Source of the DNA: Oscillospiraceae bacterium
GTDB taxonomy: Bacteria > Bacillota > Clostridia > Oscillospirales > Ruminococcaceae
NCBI GenBank assembly: GCA_020054675.1
Contig: JAIHAL010000008.1
Location: forward strand, 176,263-240,262
Direction: 5' to 3'
DNA: 64,000 bases
Shown: positions 45,512 through 54,983 of the stretch, piece after piece
How positions within the stretch are numbered: the stretch's first letter is position 1
Layout: every line of letters starts with the position of its first letter
Made by a program: the position numbers and the translations under genes
Notes under the pieces: model-generated
The model's input: the letters and a program-made list of their open reading frames with translations, nothing else
What the model was told of the DNA's origin: nothing
The model's database searches: none

Positions 45512-46873
45512 ATGTCTACCATTGCTGCCATTGCCACGCCAAGGGCGGTTGGCGGGATTTCGGTGATACGTATTTCCGGGGAAAAGGCAATAGAGATAGC
45601 CGAAAAGGTGTTTTTTCCCGTTTCAGGCAAAAAGGTAAGCGAGATGAAGGGATATACCTGTGCTTTCGGAAAGGTAAAGAGCGCGGATGGGGAGCTTGAC
45701 GAGGGGATACTTACGATTTTCCGCGCGCCGAAAAGCTATACCGGTGAAGATGTTGCAGAAATATCCTGCCACGGCGGGATTTTTGTCACAAACGAGGTTT
45801 TGAGGGCAGTAATAGCCGCCGGCGCTGAACCGGCGCAAGCCGGGGAATTTACGAAAAGGGCATTTTTAAACGGCAAGCTTTCGCTTACGCAAGCGGAAGC
45901 GGTGGCGGATATCATAGCCGCGCAAGGCAGGCAGCTCCACAAATGCGCGCTTTCTCTGCATGAGGGAGCTTTGTTTAAGAGGGTAAAGGCTGTTTCGGAT
46001 TCCCTTGTGCACCTTTTGGGGGAGCTTGCCGCATGGGTTGATTATCCTGAGGAGGATATTCCGGAAGTGGATGCCTCAAATATGCTGATAACGCTTGGAA
46101 AGGCGGTTTCGGAGCTTAAGAAGATACTGAAAACCTATGATGAGGGAAAAATTTTAAGGGAAGGCATTGATACCGCCATAATAGGAAAACCTAATGTCGG
46201 AAAATCAACGCTTATGAACCTTCTTCTTGGGTATGAGAGGAGCATTGTCACTGAAATAGCCGGAACCACAAGAGATATTGTGGAGGAAAGCGCAAGGCTT
46301 GGGGATATTGTTTTAAGGCTCAGCGATACCGCAGGAATCCGCAAGACCGGAGATGTAGTGGAAAACATCGGTGTTTCGCTCAGTCTTAAAAAGCTTGATG
46401 CGGCGCAGCTTGTGATTGCCGTTTTTGACAATTCAAAGGAGCTTTCGCACGAGGATTTCCAGATTATAGAAAAGCTGCAAGGAAAGACTGCCGTTGCGGT
46501 AATCAATAAGTGCGACAAGGAAAACATGCTTGACAAAGCGTTCATATATGAAAATTTTGAAAATGTTGTTGAAATTTCCGCCAAAGATGAAAAAAGCCTT
46601 GATGTTTTGAGGGAGAAGATAGAAAAGATTTTTAAAACTTCCGAAATTGACCCTTCTGCGGGTGTTATTGCAAACGAAAGGCAAAAGCGCTGCGTGCAGA
46701 TGGCAACGTCATCATTGGAAGATGCTGTATTTGCGCTTGAAAGCGGCCAGACGCTTGATGCGGTTACGGTTTTGATTGACGAGGGAGTTTCGTATCTTTT
46801 GGAGCTTACGGGCGAGAGAGTTTCCGAGGCGGTTGTAAACGAGGTATTTTCACATTTTTGTGTTGGCAAGTAG
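45512..46873 (+). CDS. mnmE: tRNA modification GTPase MnmE
   Basis: 453 residues: N-terminal folate-binding domain (TIAAIATPRAVGGISVIRISG), central helices, a G domain (GKPNVGKSTLMN, then TTRDIVEE, DTAGIRKT, NKCD) and the C-terminal CVGK motif. With MnmG it modifies the wobble uridine of certain tRNAs. ATG 45512 follows GAGGTGATTTT. Its TAG stop abuts the first TTAG unit of repeat copy E. Confidence 0.96.
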   Translation: MSTIAAIATPRAVGGISVIRISGEKAIEIAEKVFFPVSGKKVSEMKGYTCAFGKVKSADGELDEGILTIFRAPKSYTGEDVAEISCHGGIFVTNEVLRAVIAAGAEPAQAGEFTKRAFLNGKLSLTQAEAVADIIAAQGRQLHKCALSLHEGALFKRVKAVSDSLVHLLGELAAWVDYPEEDIPEVDASNMLITLGKAVSELKKILKTYDEGKILREGIDTAIIGKPNVGKSTLMNLLLGYERSIVTEIAGTTRDIVEESARLGDIVLRLSDTAGIRKTGDVVENIGVSLSLKKLDAAQLVIAVFDNSKELSHEDFQIIEKLQGKTAVAVINKCDKENMLDKAFIYENFENVVEISAKDEKSLDVLREKIEKIFKTSEIDPSAGVIANERQKRCVQMATSSLEDAVFALESGQTLDAVTVLIDEGVSYLLELTGERVSEAVVNEVFSHFCVGK

Positions 46874-47260
46874 AGGTTAGAAGTTAGAGGTTAGAGGTTA
46901 GAGTTAAAAGTATTTTATCATAACAAGAAAGATTTTTTGCTGATAAAATTGTGAAGACAAGCAAAGAAAAAGACCTGCTTTTCGTAGTAAAATTGGAGTA
47001 GTGAGCACCGAGGCGAAAAGCAGGTCAACAGTAACAAGCCGTCAGCCGTCTGGCAGGGCATAAGCGTATGCGCAATGCCCGTTGCCGGCGGGTAGGCGGA
47101 CGAGGACGCATGAAACAGGCGTTTTTTGGTTACTTTTTGCCGCCGGGCAAAAAGTAACCGGGGGTTGTTTTGTAACCTTATATGTTTTAATATTTTAGTT
47201 AAGGGGGTGGAACCCCCTTTCGAGTTATTTAAAATTTATAATTAGCAGTTAGTTAAATAG
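46871..47260. repeat. Structured intergenic repeat, copy E
   Basis: It fills most of the 463-bp mnmE-mnmG gap. The array TAGAGGTTAGAAGTTAG and on begins with the mnmE stop itself. Hairpin I (46972-47026, 55 nt), hairpin II with arms GGGCAT and ATGCCC, hairpin III (47128-47159, arms GGTTACTTTTTGC and complement) with a G-run, and G-rich hairpin IV (about 47203-47221) follow. The closing array (47242-47260) is in direct orientation. Confidence 0.8.
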
Positions 47261-47298
47261 TATGCTTTAAAATCAAATTGTAAGTTGATTATTAAATT

Positions 47299-47314
47299 TG
47301 TTCCACGTGGAACA
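47299..47314. promoter_or_regulatory. parS centromere site 1
   Basis: TGTTCCACGTGGAACA is a perfect 16-bp palindrome that fits the bacterial ParB site closely. It lies 23 bp before the mnmG start; an in-frame TTG would overlap it but has no ribosome site. Confidence 0.85.
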
Positions 47315-47336
47315 TTTTCAGTTTGGGGTAATGCAG

Positions 47337-49214
47337 ATGAGCTATTTTATGGGAGAATATGATGTTGCTGTGATTGGCGCCGGCCACGCCGGAGTGGAGG
47401 CAGCCCTTGCAAGCGCAAGACTTGGCTGCAAGACGGCGCTGTTTACCGTAACACTTGACGCAATAGCAAATATGCCCTGCAATCCGTCCATAGGCGGAAC
47501 GGCAAAGGGACACCTTGTAAGGGAAATAGACGCTCTTGGCGGAGAAATGGGGAAAGCCGCCGACGCTTGCTTTATACAGAGCAGAATGCTTAACAGCGGC
47601 AAAGGTCCCGCCGTTCATAGCCTTAGAGTTCAGGCGGATAGGGTTAAGTATCATATTTATATGAAAAAAATTTGCGAGGCACAGGAAAACCTTGAAGTAA
47701 AACAGGCGGAAATAACAGAAATTCACGCCGAAAACGGCAGGGTTACGGAGGTTGTTACAAAGCTTGGCGCAGTATATAAGGCAAAAAAGGTTATAATAGC
47801 GACAGGAACTTATCTGAAAGGACTTATCCATGTTGGGGAACAATGCTATTCCAGCGGGCCGGATTCGGTTATAGCTCCGCAAAAACTTTCGGATAGTTTA
47901 AGGGCGATAGGGATAACTTTAAGGCGCTTTAAAACGGGAACCCCATGCCGCGTGCATAGACGCAGCATTGATTTCCATTTGCTTGAAAGACAGGACGGGG
48001 ATGACTTTATACAGCCGTTTTCGTTTGAAACGAAGGGGGAGCTTAAAAATCTGGTTTCATGCTATGTGGCATATACAAATGCCGAAACACATAGGGTAAT
48101 CATGGAGAACCTGCACCGTTCGCCGTTGTATTCCGGCAGGATTGAGGGAGTTGGCCCAAGGTATTGCCCGTCCATTGAGGATAAGGTGGTAAGATTTTCG
48201 GATAAGCCGCGCCATCAGCTTTTTGTGGAGCCGATGGGGCTTGATACGGATGAATATTACTTGCAGGGGATGTCTTCATCATTGCCGGAGGATGTTCAGC
48301 TTAAATTTTTGCGTACGATAAAGGGGCTTGAAAGAGTTGAAATAATGCGTCCCGCATATGCGATAGAATATGATTGCTGCGACCCTACGGAGCTTCTGCC
48401 GACGCTTGAATTCAAGGCGGTAAAAGGACTTTACGGCGCGGGACAATTCAACGGTACTTCCGGGTATGAGGAAGCCGCCGCACAAGGGCTTATTGCGGGA
48501 ATAAATGCTGCCCTTTCCGTTCTCGGCAGGGAGGAGCTTGTGCTTGACAGGGCATCCTCTTATATAGGCACGCTGATTGACGACCTTACGGTAAAGGGAT
48601 GCAGCGACCCGTACAGGATGATGACTTCAAGGAGCGAATACAGGCTTGTTTTAAGACAGGATAATGCTGACGAAAGACTCACTCCGATAGGATACAAGGT
48701 GGGCTTGATTTCGGAGGAAAGGTATCAGGGATTTTTGCTCAAGCAAGAGCTTATAGCAAAGGAAGTAAAACGTGTAAAGAGCACATCCGTACCGCCGACG
48801 GAAGGGCTTAACCGCCTTTTGGAGGAAAAGGGGACTTCTCCGGTTCAGACCGGAATAAGAATTGCGGATTTAATCCGCCGCCCTCAGCTTTCATATGACG
48901 ATTTAAAGCCTTTTGATACAGAGCGTCCCGAACTTCCGTATGAGGTAAGGGAACAGGTTGATTTAAAAATAAAATACGACGGCTATATTGAAAAGCAGTA
49001 TGAGAAAATCGAGCAAATGCGCAAAATGGAGAGCAAGGTCCTTCCTCAGGTGGATTACAGGGAGATAAAGGGATTAAGGCTTGAAGCCATTGAAAAGCTA
49101 AATAAAATAAAGCCGCTCAATATAGGACAGGCATCAAGGATTTCCGGCGTTTCGCCGGCGGATATTTCCGTTTTGCTTGTTTGGCTTGAAAGGAGGGGCA
49201 GGGATAATGTTTGA
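47337..49214 (+). CDS. mnmG: tRNA uridine-5-carboxymethylaminomethyl synthesis enzyme MnmG
   Basis: 625 residues. The N-terminal FAD-binding Rossmann motif is [17 protein letters not shown], followed by [16 protein letters not shown] and, later, [21 protein letters not shown]. The C-terminal helical domain binds MnmE. It supplies FAD chemistry for wobble-uridine modification. ATG 47337 ([10 protein letters not shown]) is 8 nt after GGGG; start positions upstream run into parS. It overlaps rsmG by 8 bp. Confidence 0.96.
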   Translation: MSYFMGEYDVAVIGAGHAGVEAALASARLGCKTALFTVTLDAIANMPCNPSIGGTAKGHLVREIDALGGEMGKAADACFIQSRMLNSGKGPAVHSLRVQADRVKYHIYMKKICEAQENLEVKQAEITEIHAENGRVTEVVTKLGAVYKAKKVIIATGTYLKGLIHVGEQCYSSGPDSVIAPQKLSDSLRAIGITLRRFKTGTPCRVHRRSIDFHLLERQDGDDFIQPFSFETKGELKNLVSCYVAYTNAETHRVIMENLHRSPLYSGRIEGVGPRYCPSIEDKVVRFSDKPRHQLFVEPMGLDTDEYYLQGMSSSLPEDVQLKFLRTIKGLERVEIMRPAYAIEYDCCDPTELLPTLEFKAVKGLYGAGQFNGTSGYEEAAAQGLIAGINAALSVLGREELVLDRASSYIGTLIDDLTVKGCSDPYRMMTSRSEYRLVLRQDNADERLTPIGYKVGLISEERYQGFLLKQELIAKEVKRVKSTSVPPTEGLNRLLEEKGTSPVQTGIRIADLIRRPQLSYDDLKPFDTERPELPYEVREQVDLKIKYDGYIEKQYEKIEQMRKMESKVLPQVDYREIKGLRLEAIEKLNKIKPLNIGQASRISGVSPADISVLLVWLERRGRDNV

Positions 49215-49911
49215 ACCTGAAAAGTTTTCAACACTTTTTGAGGAAAACGGTTTAAAACTTCCCGCAGGAGCATATGAAAAGTTTGAAAAGTATGCGGAGC
49301 TTTTAGTTGAGTGGAATGAAAAAATAAACCTTACGGCAATTGTTGACCCGGATGGGATTTTGGTAAAGCATTTTTTAGACAGCGTTTTAATTCTTAATTT
49401 TTCTGAAATTTCAAAAGGGGCAAAAATTGTTGATGTTGGAACCGGAGCCGGATTTCCCGGAATTCCCTTGAAAATTTTAAGGGATGATTTGGATTTGACT
49501 TTGATGGATTCGCTGGGCAAAAGAATTAACTTTTTAAAAGAAGTTGTTGAAAAGTGCGAAACAAAAGCAAAGTGTATCCATATAAGAGCGGAGGATGCGG
49601 GAAAAAATCCGGAATTCAGGGAAAAGTTTGATGTTGCTGTTGCAAGGGCGGTAGCGCCTCTGCCGATTTTGTGCGAATACTGCCTGCCTCTTGTAAAGGT
49701 TGGTGGCAAATTCCTTTCCTTAAAGGGCATTTCGGAGGATTTTTCGCTTGCTGAAAATGCTGTAAAGCTGCTTGGCGGAAAATTTTCGTTTGTAAAGGAA
49801 TATTCACTTCCAAACGGGGATAAAAGGACTCTTGTTGAAATATTAAAAATTTCGCAAACGCCGACAAAATATCCGCGCAACAGCGCGCAGATAGCTAAGA
49901 AAAGCCTTTAA
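49207..49911 (+). CDS. rsmG: 16S rRNA (guanine(527)-N7)-methyltransferase RsmG
   Basis: 234 residues: SAM-binding motif [28 protein letters not shown] and [21 protein letters not shown] match the RsmG (GidB) family. It methylates G527 of 16S rRNA; loss confers low-level streptomycin resistance in other species. ATG 49207 follows GGAGGGG and lies inside the mnmG 3' end. Confidence 0.95.
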   Translation: MFEPEKFSTLFEENGLKLPAGAYEKFEKYAELLVEWNEKINLTAIVDPDGILVKHFLDSVLILNFSEISKGAKIVDVGTGAGFPGIPLKILRDDLDLTLMDSLGKRINFLKEVVEKCETKAKCIHIRAEDAGKNPEFREKFDVAVARAVAPLPILCEYCLPLVKVGGKFLSLKGISEDFSLAENAVKLLGGKFSFVKEYSLPNGDKRTLVEILKISQTPTKYPRNSAQIAKKSL

Positions 49912-49920
49912 AAGAATCGA

Positions 49921-49953
49921 CTTTCAACATTTCAACAGTTCAAATGTTGAAAA
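49921..49953. promoter_or_regulatory. Three TGTTGAAAA-type nonamers upstream of noc
   Basis: CTTTCAACA (49921), ATTTCAACA (49929) and TGTTGAAAA (49945) lie just upstream of the noc -35. They match the repeated nonamers of oriC and may let DnaA control noc-parAB. Confidence 0.45.
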
Positions 49954-49970
49954 TTAGCGGAAAATATTAG

Positions 49971-49999
49971 TGGAAATATTTGTAAGAGTGTGCTACAAT
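49971..49999 (+). promoter_or_regulatory. Probable noc promoter
   Basis: TGGAAA (49971-49976), a 17-nt spacer and TACAAT (49994-49999) with extended TGC, 40 nt before the noc start. Confidence 0.5.
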
Positions 50000-50039
50000 T
50001 TTTAATGAACCGAGAAGTTTAAAGTGAGGGGATTTAAAA

Positions 50040-50873
50040 ATGGGCACACTTTTTATTGGAAAAGAAAAAGTTTTAAACAAAGTGGTACAGCTTCCTGTTG
50101 AAAAAATCGTCCCGAATCCGCATCAGCCAAGAAAAAATTTTGACGATGCCGAGCTCCATATGCTTGCGGAAAGCATAAAGCAGAATGGAATCTTGCAGCC
50201 GCTTTCTGTTAGAAAAGTTGATGATGGTTACGAGCTGATTTCCGGAGAAAGAAGGCTTCGTGCGGCAAAACTTATAGGGCTTGAAAATGTCCCGTGCATA
50301 GTGGTGGACATAACGGAGAGAAATTCCGCGGTACTGGCGATTGTTGAAAACATTCAAAGACAGGACCTTTCTTTTTTTGAAGAGGCCATAGCAATAGAAA
50401 AGCTTATAGATTTTTACGGCATGACGCAAGAGGATGCCGCAATAAAGCTTGGAAAAGCGCAGTCTACGATTGCCAACAAGCTAAGGTTATTAAAGCTTTC
50501 GGAAAAGGAAATGGAAATGATAGCGGAAAACGGGCTTACGGAAAGGCATGCGAGGGCGCTTTTAAGGCTTAATACTCCGGAGCAAAGGCTTTACGCAATA
50601 GAGAGGATTTCAAAAGGGAAGCTCAATGTTGAGAGGGCTGAAAAACTTGTGGATGAGATTTTATCCGACCAAAAAGAAAAAGAGAGCATAAAAAAGCGCA
50701 GCGGAGCTTTTAAGGACATAAGGCTTTTTATCAACACAATTTCAAAAGCTGTTGAAACAATGCAGGCAGCGGGGATAAATGCCGAGTCGCAAAAAATCCG
50801 TTCGGACGGATACATAGAGTACATAGTAAAAATCCCAATCACAAGCGGGAGGAAGGAGGAAATTATGGTGTAA
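50040..50873 (+). CDS. noc: Noc-like ParB-family protein (nucleoid occlusion)
   Basis: 277 residues: ParB/CTPase domain (IVPNPHQPRKNFDD, ISGERRLRAAKLIG, IVENIQRQDL), a helix-turn-helix (MTQEDAAIKLGKAQSTIANKLRLL) and a C-terminal dimerisation region. It lies between rsmG and parA exactly as noc does in Bacillus, which points to Noc and not a second ParB. Noc stops division over the nucleoid. The N-terminus (GTLFIGKEK) could be a membrane-contacting segment, inferred from the Bacillus protein. Its DNA site is not identified here. Confidence 0.82.
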   Translation: MGTLFIGKEKVLNKVVQLPVEKIVPNPHQPRKNFDDAELHMLAESIKQNGILQPLSVRKVDDGYELISGERRLRAAKLIGLENVPCIVVDITERNSAVLAIVENIQRQDLSFFEEAIAIEKLIDFYGMTQEDAAIKLGKAQSTIANKLRLLKLSEKEMEMIAENGLTERHARALLRLNTPEQRLYAIERISKGKLNVERAEKLVDEILSDQKEKESIKKRSGAFKDIRLFINTISKAVETMQAAGINAESQKIRSDGYIEYIVKIPITSGRKEEIMV

Positions 50874-50874
50874 A

Positions 50875-50916
50875 AATTCCTGCACGCAAGCGGTATTCCG
50901 CTTGCGTGCAGGAATT
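50875..50916. repeat. Perfect 19-bp inverted repeat after noc
   Basis: Two 19-bp arms (50875-50893, 50898-50916) around TATT. No T-run follows on the plus strand, and a separate classic terminator comes 28 bp later. It lies 5 bp from parS site 2. Confidence 0.75.
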
Positions 50917-50921
50917 AAAAA

Positions 50922-50937
50922 TGTTCCACGTGGAACA
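50922..50937. promoter_or_regulatory. parS centromere site 2
   Basis: TGTTCCACGTGGAACA, identical to sites 1 and 3, between noc and parA. Confidence 0.88.
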
Positions 50938-50943
50938 TTTGGG

Positions 50944-50972
50944 GAGAACGCTTTGCCGTTCTCTATTTTTTT
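50944..50972 (+). terminator. Terminator of noc
   Basis: GAGAACG (50944-50950), loop CTTTGC, CGTTCTC (50957-50963), then TATTTTTTT. Confidence 0.8.
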
Positions 50973-50983
50973 GCTAAAAAAGT

Positions 50984-51011
50984 TTGCATTTTAAAGAAAA
51001 AGTGATATAAT
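50984..51011 (+). promoter_or_regulatory. parA promoter
   Basis: TTGCAT (50984-50989), a 16-nt spacer and TATAAT (51006-51011) with extended TGA, 30 nt before parA. Confidence 0.6.
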
Positions 51012-51040
51012 AGAATATATATCAAGGAACGGAGGACATT

Positions 51041-51814
51041 ATGGGAAAGGTAATTGCCGTTGCAAATCAAAAGGGCGGCGTAGGAAAATCAACTACGGTC
51101 GTAAATCTTTCCGCTTATTTGGGAAGCGTGGGCAAAAAAGTGCTTTGCATTGATATGGACGCCCAAGGCAATACGACCAGCGGGTTTGGAATCAAGAAAA
51201 AATCCGTTGCGTCAACTGTTTATAATGTCCTTATGGGACAATGCAGAATAAGCGAAGCAATTATTGACACCGGCTTTGAAAATGTTTCTGTGGTTGTTTC
51301 AACACCGGACCTTGCCGGCGGGGAAATAGAGCTTGTCGAGCTTGACAACAGGGCAAACCGGTTGAAAATGCAGGTGCTCACCTGCAAGCTGGATTATGAT
51401 TATATATTCATAGACTGCCCTCCATCGCTTAGCCTTTTAACGCTTAATGCCCTTTGTGCAAGCGATACGGTCTTAATACCTCTGCAATGCGAATTTTATT
51501 CGCTTGAAGGGCTTTCGCAGCTTATCGAAACGATAAGGCTTGTTAAGCAAAGGTACAATCCAACCATTGACATAGAAGGAATACTTTTCACCATGTATGA
51601 CGGCAGGCTTAACCTTACAAGCCAAGTGGTAAACGAGGTTAAAAAGCATTTCCCGAAAAAAGTGTTTAAGACTGTAATCCCGCGCAATGTAAGGCTTTCA
51701 GAGGCGCCGAGCTTCGGGAAACCGGTGCTTTATTACGACAGGACATCCAAAGGCGCGGAATCTTATGAAGAACTGGGAAAGGAATTTCTTGAAATAAATC
51801 AAAAAAAGAAATAA
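51041..51814 (+). CDS. parA: Chromosome partitioning ATPase ParA (Soj)
   Basis: 257 residues, a small chromosomal ParA: deviant Walker A KGGVGKSTT, DMDAQGNTTSGFG, IDCPPSL and the C-terminal VIPRNVRLSEAPSFGKP, typical of Soj. It acts with ParB-parS in origin segregation and, as Soj, in DnaA control. It is flanked by parS sites 2 and 3. GGAGG lies 5 nt before the ATG. Confidence 0.96.
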   Translation: MGKVIAVANQKGGVGKSTTVVNLSAYLGSVGKKVLCIDMDAQGNTTSGFGIKKKSVASTVYNVLMGQCRISEAIIDTGFENVSVVVSTPDLAGGEIELVELDNRANRLKMQVLTCKLDYDYIFIDCPPSLSLLTLNALCASDTVLIPLQCEFYSLEGLSQLIETIRLVKQRYNPTIDIEGILFTMYDGRLNLTSQVVNEVKKHFPKKVFKTVIPRNVRLSEAPSFGKPVLYYDRTSKGAESYEELGKEFLEINQKKK

Positions 51815-51822
51815 TCAAAAAA

Positions 51823-51838
51823 TGTTCCACGTGGAACA
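51823..51838. promoter_or_regulatory. parS centromere site 3
   Basis: TGTTCCACGTGGAACA between parA and parB, identical to sites 1 and 2. Confidence 0.88.
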
Positions 51839-51865
51839 TTTTTTGTGCGGAAAGGACTGAAAACA

Positions 51866-52720
51866 TTGGCTAAAAAAGGCGGATTGGGAATGGGGCTTGA
51901 CGCCCTCTTCAGCGATAATTCAAGCGAAGTACAGGCAAAACAAACCCTTAGGATAAATGAAATAGAACCAAATAAGTCCCAGCCGAGGACTGATTTCGAT
52001 GAACAGTCCATAGCAAGCCTTGCCGACAGCATAAGGGAACATGGACTTTTGCAGCCGATTTTGGTAAGACCGCTGCAAAACGGCGGATACCAGATTGTAG
52101 CCGGAGAACGCCGCTGGCGCGCTTGCAGAATGCTTGGAATGTCCGAAGTACCCGTTTTGATAAGGGAACTTTCTGATAGGGAAACCGCTCAGATTGCCCT
52201 TATCGAAAATCTGCAAAGGGAAAACTTGAATCCGGTTGAAGAGGCTGCCGGATATAAGGACTTGATGGAGAAATACGGCATGACGCAGGACGATGTCGCA
52301 AGGACGGTGGGAAAATCCCGTTCAAGCGTGGCAAACTCTTTGCGGATTTTAAATATGCCGGCGGAAATCAAGGAAATGCTTAAAAAAGGCGAAATCAGCG
52401 CCGGGCACGCAAAAGCGCTTGCGTCAATAGGCAATGAAGAATTAATGCTGCAAACCGCAAGACGTGCCGCAAAAGGCCTTGCTACGGTAAGGGAAATAGA
52501 AAAGCTTGCTTCAAAATCTGATAAAATTAAAAATCCTAAAAAGGATTTGTCAAAAGAACGCCCGGACAGCTTTTTTAAGGAAATGGAAATAGGACTTTCA
52601 GAAGAGCTTAGAAGAAAAGTCCGCGTTTCTTATTCAAAAAACAAGGGCGTTGTTGAAATTGAATTTTACAGCAAGGAAGAACTTATAGATATTGCTGAAA
52701 GACTTACAAAAGGTTATTGA
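51866..52720 (+). CDS. parB: Chromosome partitioning protein ParB (Spo0J)
   Basis: 284 residues: an N-terminal ParA-stimulating segment (KKGGLGMGLDALFSD), the CTP-binding domain (ERRWRACRMLG, IENLQRENLNPVEEA), a helix-turn-helix (MTQDDVARTVGKSRSSVANSLRIL) and a C-terminal dimer domain. It binds parS and slides as a CTP clamp. The TTG start (51866) follows AAAGGA by 9 nt; a GTG at 51845 would start within 7 bp of parS and is less likely. Confidence 0.95.
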   Translation: MAKKGGLGMGLDALFSDNSSEVQAKQTLRINEIEPNKSQPRTDFDEQSIASLADSIREHGLLQPILVRPLQNGGYQIVAGERRWRACRMLGMSEVPVLIRELSDRETAQIALIENLQRENLNPVEEAAGYKDLMEKYGMTQDDVARTVGKSRSSVANSLRILNMPAEIKEMLKKGEISAGHAKALASIGNEELMLQTARRAAKGLATVREIEKLASKSDKIKNPKKDLSKERPDSFFKEMEIGLSEELRRKVRVSYSKNKGVVEIEFYSKEELIDIAERLTKGY

Positions 52721-52740
52721 TTTGTTAAAGGAGAATAAAA

Positions 52741-54018
52741 ATGATAGATATAAAATTTTTAAGGGAAAATCCGGATGTTGTAAAGGAAAATATTAAAAAG
52801 AAATTTCAGGATTCAAAGCTTCCTCTTGTGGATGAGGTTATAGAGCTTGACGCAAAACTTAGAAAGGCAAAAACCGAGGCAGACGGCATCAGGGCTGACA
52901 GGAACAAGTATTCAAAGCTCATCGGAGGGCTTATGGCTCAGGGTAAAAAAGAAGAAGCCGAGGAAATGAAGAGAAAGGTTACAGAATCCTCTGAAAAGCT
53001 TGCTGAACTTGAAAAAGAAGAAGCGGAGCTTGAAGAAAAAGTTACAAAGATAATGATGGCAATTCCAAACATTATAGACCCGAGCGTTCCGATAGGCAGG
53101 GACGACAGCGAAAATGTCGAGGTTAAGCGCTATGGTGAGCCTTTTGTGCCCGATTTTGAAATCCCGTACCATACCGATATCATGGAAAAGCACTGCGGAA
53201 TTGACCTTGATGCCGCAAGAAAGGTTGCCGGAAACGGATTTTATTACCTTATGGGGGATATCGCAAGGCTCCATTCGGCGGTAATTACCTACGCAAGGGA
53301 TTTTATGATTAACAGGGGATTTACCTACTGCATACCTCCGTTTATGATAAGGAGCAATGTGGTTGCAGGCGTTATGAGCTTTGCCGAAATGGAATCCATG
53401 ATGTATAAAATCGAGGGCGAAGACCTTTTCCTTATCGGCACAAGCGAACACTCAATGATAGGAAAGTATATTGATACAATTATTCCGGAAGAAAGCCTGC
53501 CTCATACGCTGACAAGCTATTCACCATGCTTCCGCAAGGAAAAGGGAGCACATGGAATCGAGGAGAGGGGAGTTTATAGAATCCATCAATTCGAAAAACA
53601 GGAAATGATTGTAATTTGCAAGCCTGAGGACAGCATGATGTGGTTCGATAAGCTCTGGCAGAATACTGTGGATTTGTTCCGCTCGCTTGATATCCCTGTA
53701 AGGACGCTTGAATGCTGCTCAGGCGACCTTGCTGATTTGAAGGTCAAGTCCATAGATGTCGAGGCGTGGTCGCCGCGCCAGAAGAAGTATTTTGAGGTGG
53801 GAAGCTGCTCCAACCTTGGCGATGCCCAGGCGCGCAGGCTTAAAATAAGGGTTGCCGGCAAGGATGGCAAATATTTTGCCCATACCCTCAACAATACGGT
53901 TGTAGCGCCGCCGAGAATGCTCATAGCCTTTATTGAGAACAATCTTAATCCGGATTTGTCGATAAGGATTCCGGAAGTTTTAAGACCGTACATGGGCGGC
54001 CTTGAAGTTATAAAGTAA
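52741..54018 (+). CDS. serS: Seryl-tRNA synthetase
   Basis: 425 residues: the N-terminal antiparallel coiled-coil arm (about 30-105, binding the tRNA-Ser long arm) and the class II core with motif 2 (FRKEKGAHGIEERGVYRIHQF) and motif 3 near NNTVVAPPRMLIAFIEN. It charges tRNA-Ser and tRNA-Sec. It starts 20 bp after parB with AAAGGAG; no T-box leader is present, although serS often has one in Firmicutes. Confidence 0.95.
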   Translation: MIDIKFLRENPDVVKENIKKKFQDSKLPLVDEVIELDAKLRKAKTEADGIRADRNKYSKLIGGLMAQGKKEEAEEMKRKVTESSEKLAELEKEEAELEEKVTKIMMAIPNIIDPSVPIGRDDSENVEVKRYGEPFVPDFEIPYHTDIMEKHCGIDLDAARKVAGNGFYYLMGDIARLHSAVITYARDFMINRGFTYCIPPFMIRSNVVAGVMSFAEMESMMYKIEGEDLFLIGTSEHSMIGKYIDTIIPEESLPHTLTSYSPCFRKEKGAHGIEERGVYRIHQFEKQEMIVICKPEDSMMWFDKLWQNTVDLFRSLDIPVRTLECCSGDLADLKVKSIDVEAWSPRQKKYFEVGSCSNLGDAQARRLKIRVAGKDGKYFAHTLNNTVVAPPRMLIAFIENNLNPDLSIRIPEVLRPYMGGLEVIK

Positions 54019-54755
54019 TGGAACGCAAAATAAATACCGGCGCTTTAATTTACAAGGAAAAAATGAAGGTTAATTTTTATGACCTTGACTACAAAAAAAG
54101 GGTGAAAATTTCCGCCTTGCTTAAAATGAGCGCCGAAATTGCGGGAAGCGATTATATATTTAGGGGACTTGACCACGAATTTTTATGGGGAAACGGATAT
54201 GTTTTCCTGCTTTCAAGGATAAGCCTGCATATAGAGCGCTTTCCGCAGGGGAGTTTCCTTGACGCCTCCACATGGGAATGCGGCAAAAAGGGAGCGATGT
54301 TTTTAAGAGGCTATGAACTTTGCGAGAACGGTGAAATCTGCGCCGACGGGATAAGCGGCTGGGTGGTTGCAAATCCAAACACAAGGAAAATAATCAGGCC
54401 GTCGGCATTTCCATGGCTTATGCCGCAGTTTTGCGACAAGGGAGTAAAAGCGCTGCCGATAGATAAAATTCAAGCGGAAAATCTTGAACCCGTCGGGGAA
54501 CACGTAGTAAAAATTTCCGACCTTGATGCAAACGGGCATGTTTACAATGCAAATTACGCTGATATTGCGGCAAATTTTCTGCCTGAGGATTTTTATGAGG
54601 GCGATATAAGCGATTTCAGAATAAATTTCATAAACGAAGCAACAATTGGAGAAAAAATTGAAATTTTGCGGGAATTGTCCCCAAACCGCGCAGTTGTCGC
54701 GGGAAACATAGGCGGCAGGCCATGCTTTGAAACGGAATTTTTGTTGAGAAAATAA
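54018..54755 (+). CDS. Acyl-ACP thioesterase family protein
   Basis: 245 residues with two hot-dog halves. MKVNFYDLDYKKRVKISALL opens the first; the second holds DLDANGHVYNANYADI, with the N-x-H arrangement of the FatA/FatB catalytic site. It should hydrolyse long-chain acyl-ACP to free fatty acid. The ATG overlaps the serS stop (TAATG). Clostridial homologues commonly sit in housekeeping neighbourhoods without other lipid genes. Confidence 0.85.
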   Translation: MERKINTGALIYKEKMKVNFYDLDYKKRVKISALLKMSAEIAGSDYIFRGLDHEFLWGNGYVFLLSRISLHIERFPQGSFLDASTWECGKKGAMFLRGYELCENGEICADGISGWVVANPNTRKIIRPSAFPWLMPQFCDKGVKALPIDKIQAENLEPVGEHVVKISDLDANGHVYNANYADIAANFLPEDFYEGDISDFRINFINEATIGEKIEILRELSPNRAVVAGNIGGRPCFETEFLLRK

Positions 54756-54762
54756 ACATCAT

Positions 54763-54808
54763 AAAAACCCTCGGAGGACTTTTAGAAGGACTCCGGGGGT
54801 TTGTTTTT
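54763..54808 (+). terminator. Terminator after the serS-thioesterase unit
   Basis: AAACCC-CGGAG pairs with CTCCG-GGGTTT with mismatches and a 14-nt loop, followed by GTTTTT. It ends the origin-side block before the lantibiotic operon. Confidence 0.75.
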
Positions 54809-54983
54809 GACAGAAATAGGCTCTTTTTCAAAAACGCCGCTCTGCTTAATTGCTTTGGATTATATTGTTGCAACTTTGGTTAATTATGGCATGTTATTCT
54901 GCTAAAAAATTTGAAATCTTTATGGAATCTTCAAAAATTAGATCTATTATATAGCTGCAAACTTAAAGAAAAGGATGGTAAAC

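Noticed and set aside
50040..50873. Second ParB rather than Noc
   Set aside because: Position between rsmG and parA and the N-terminal pattern favour Noc, although the family split cannot be proven without a tree.
52721..52740. T-box riboswitch for serS
   Set aside because: Only 20 bp separate parB from serS, too short for a T-box.
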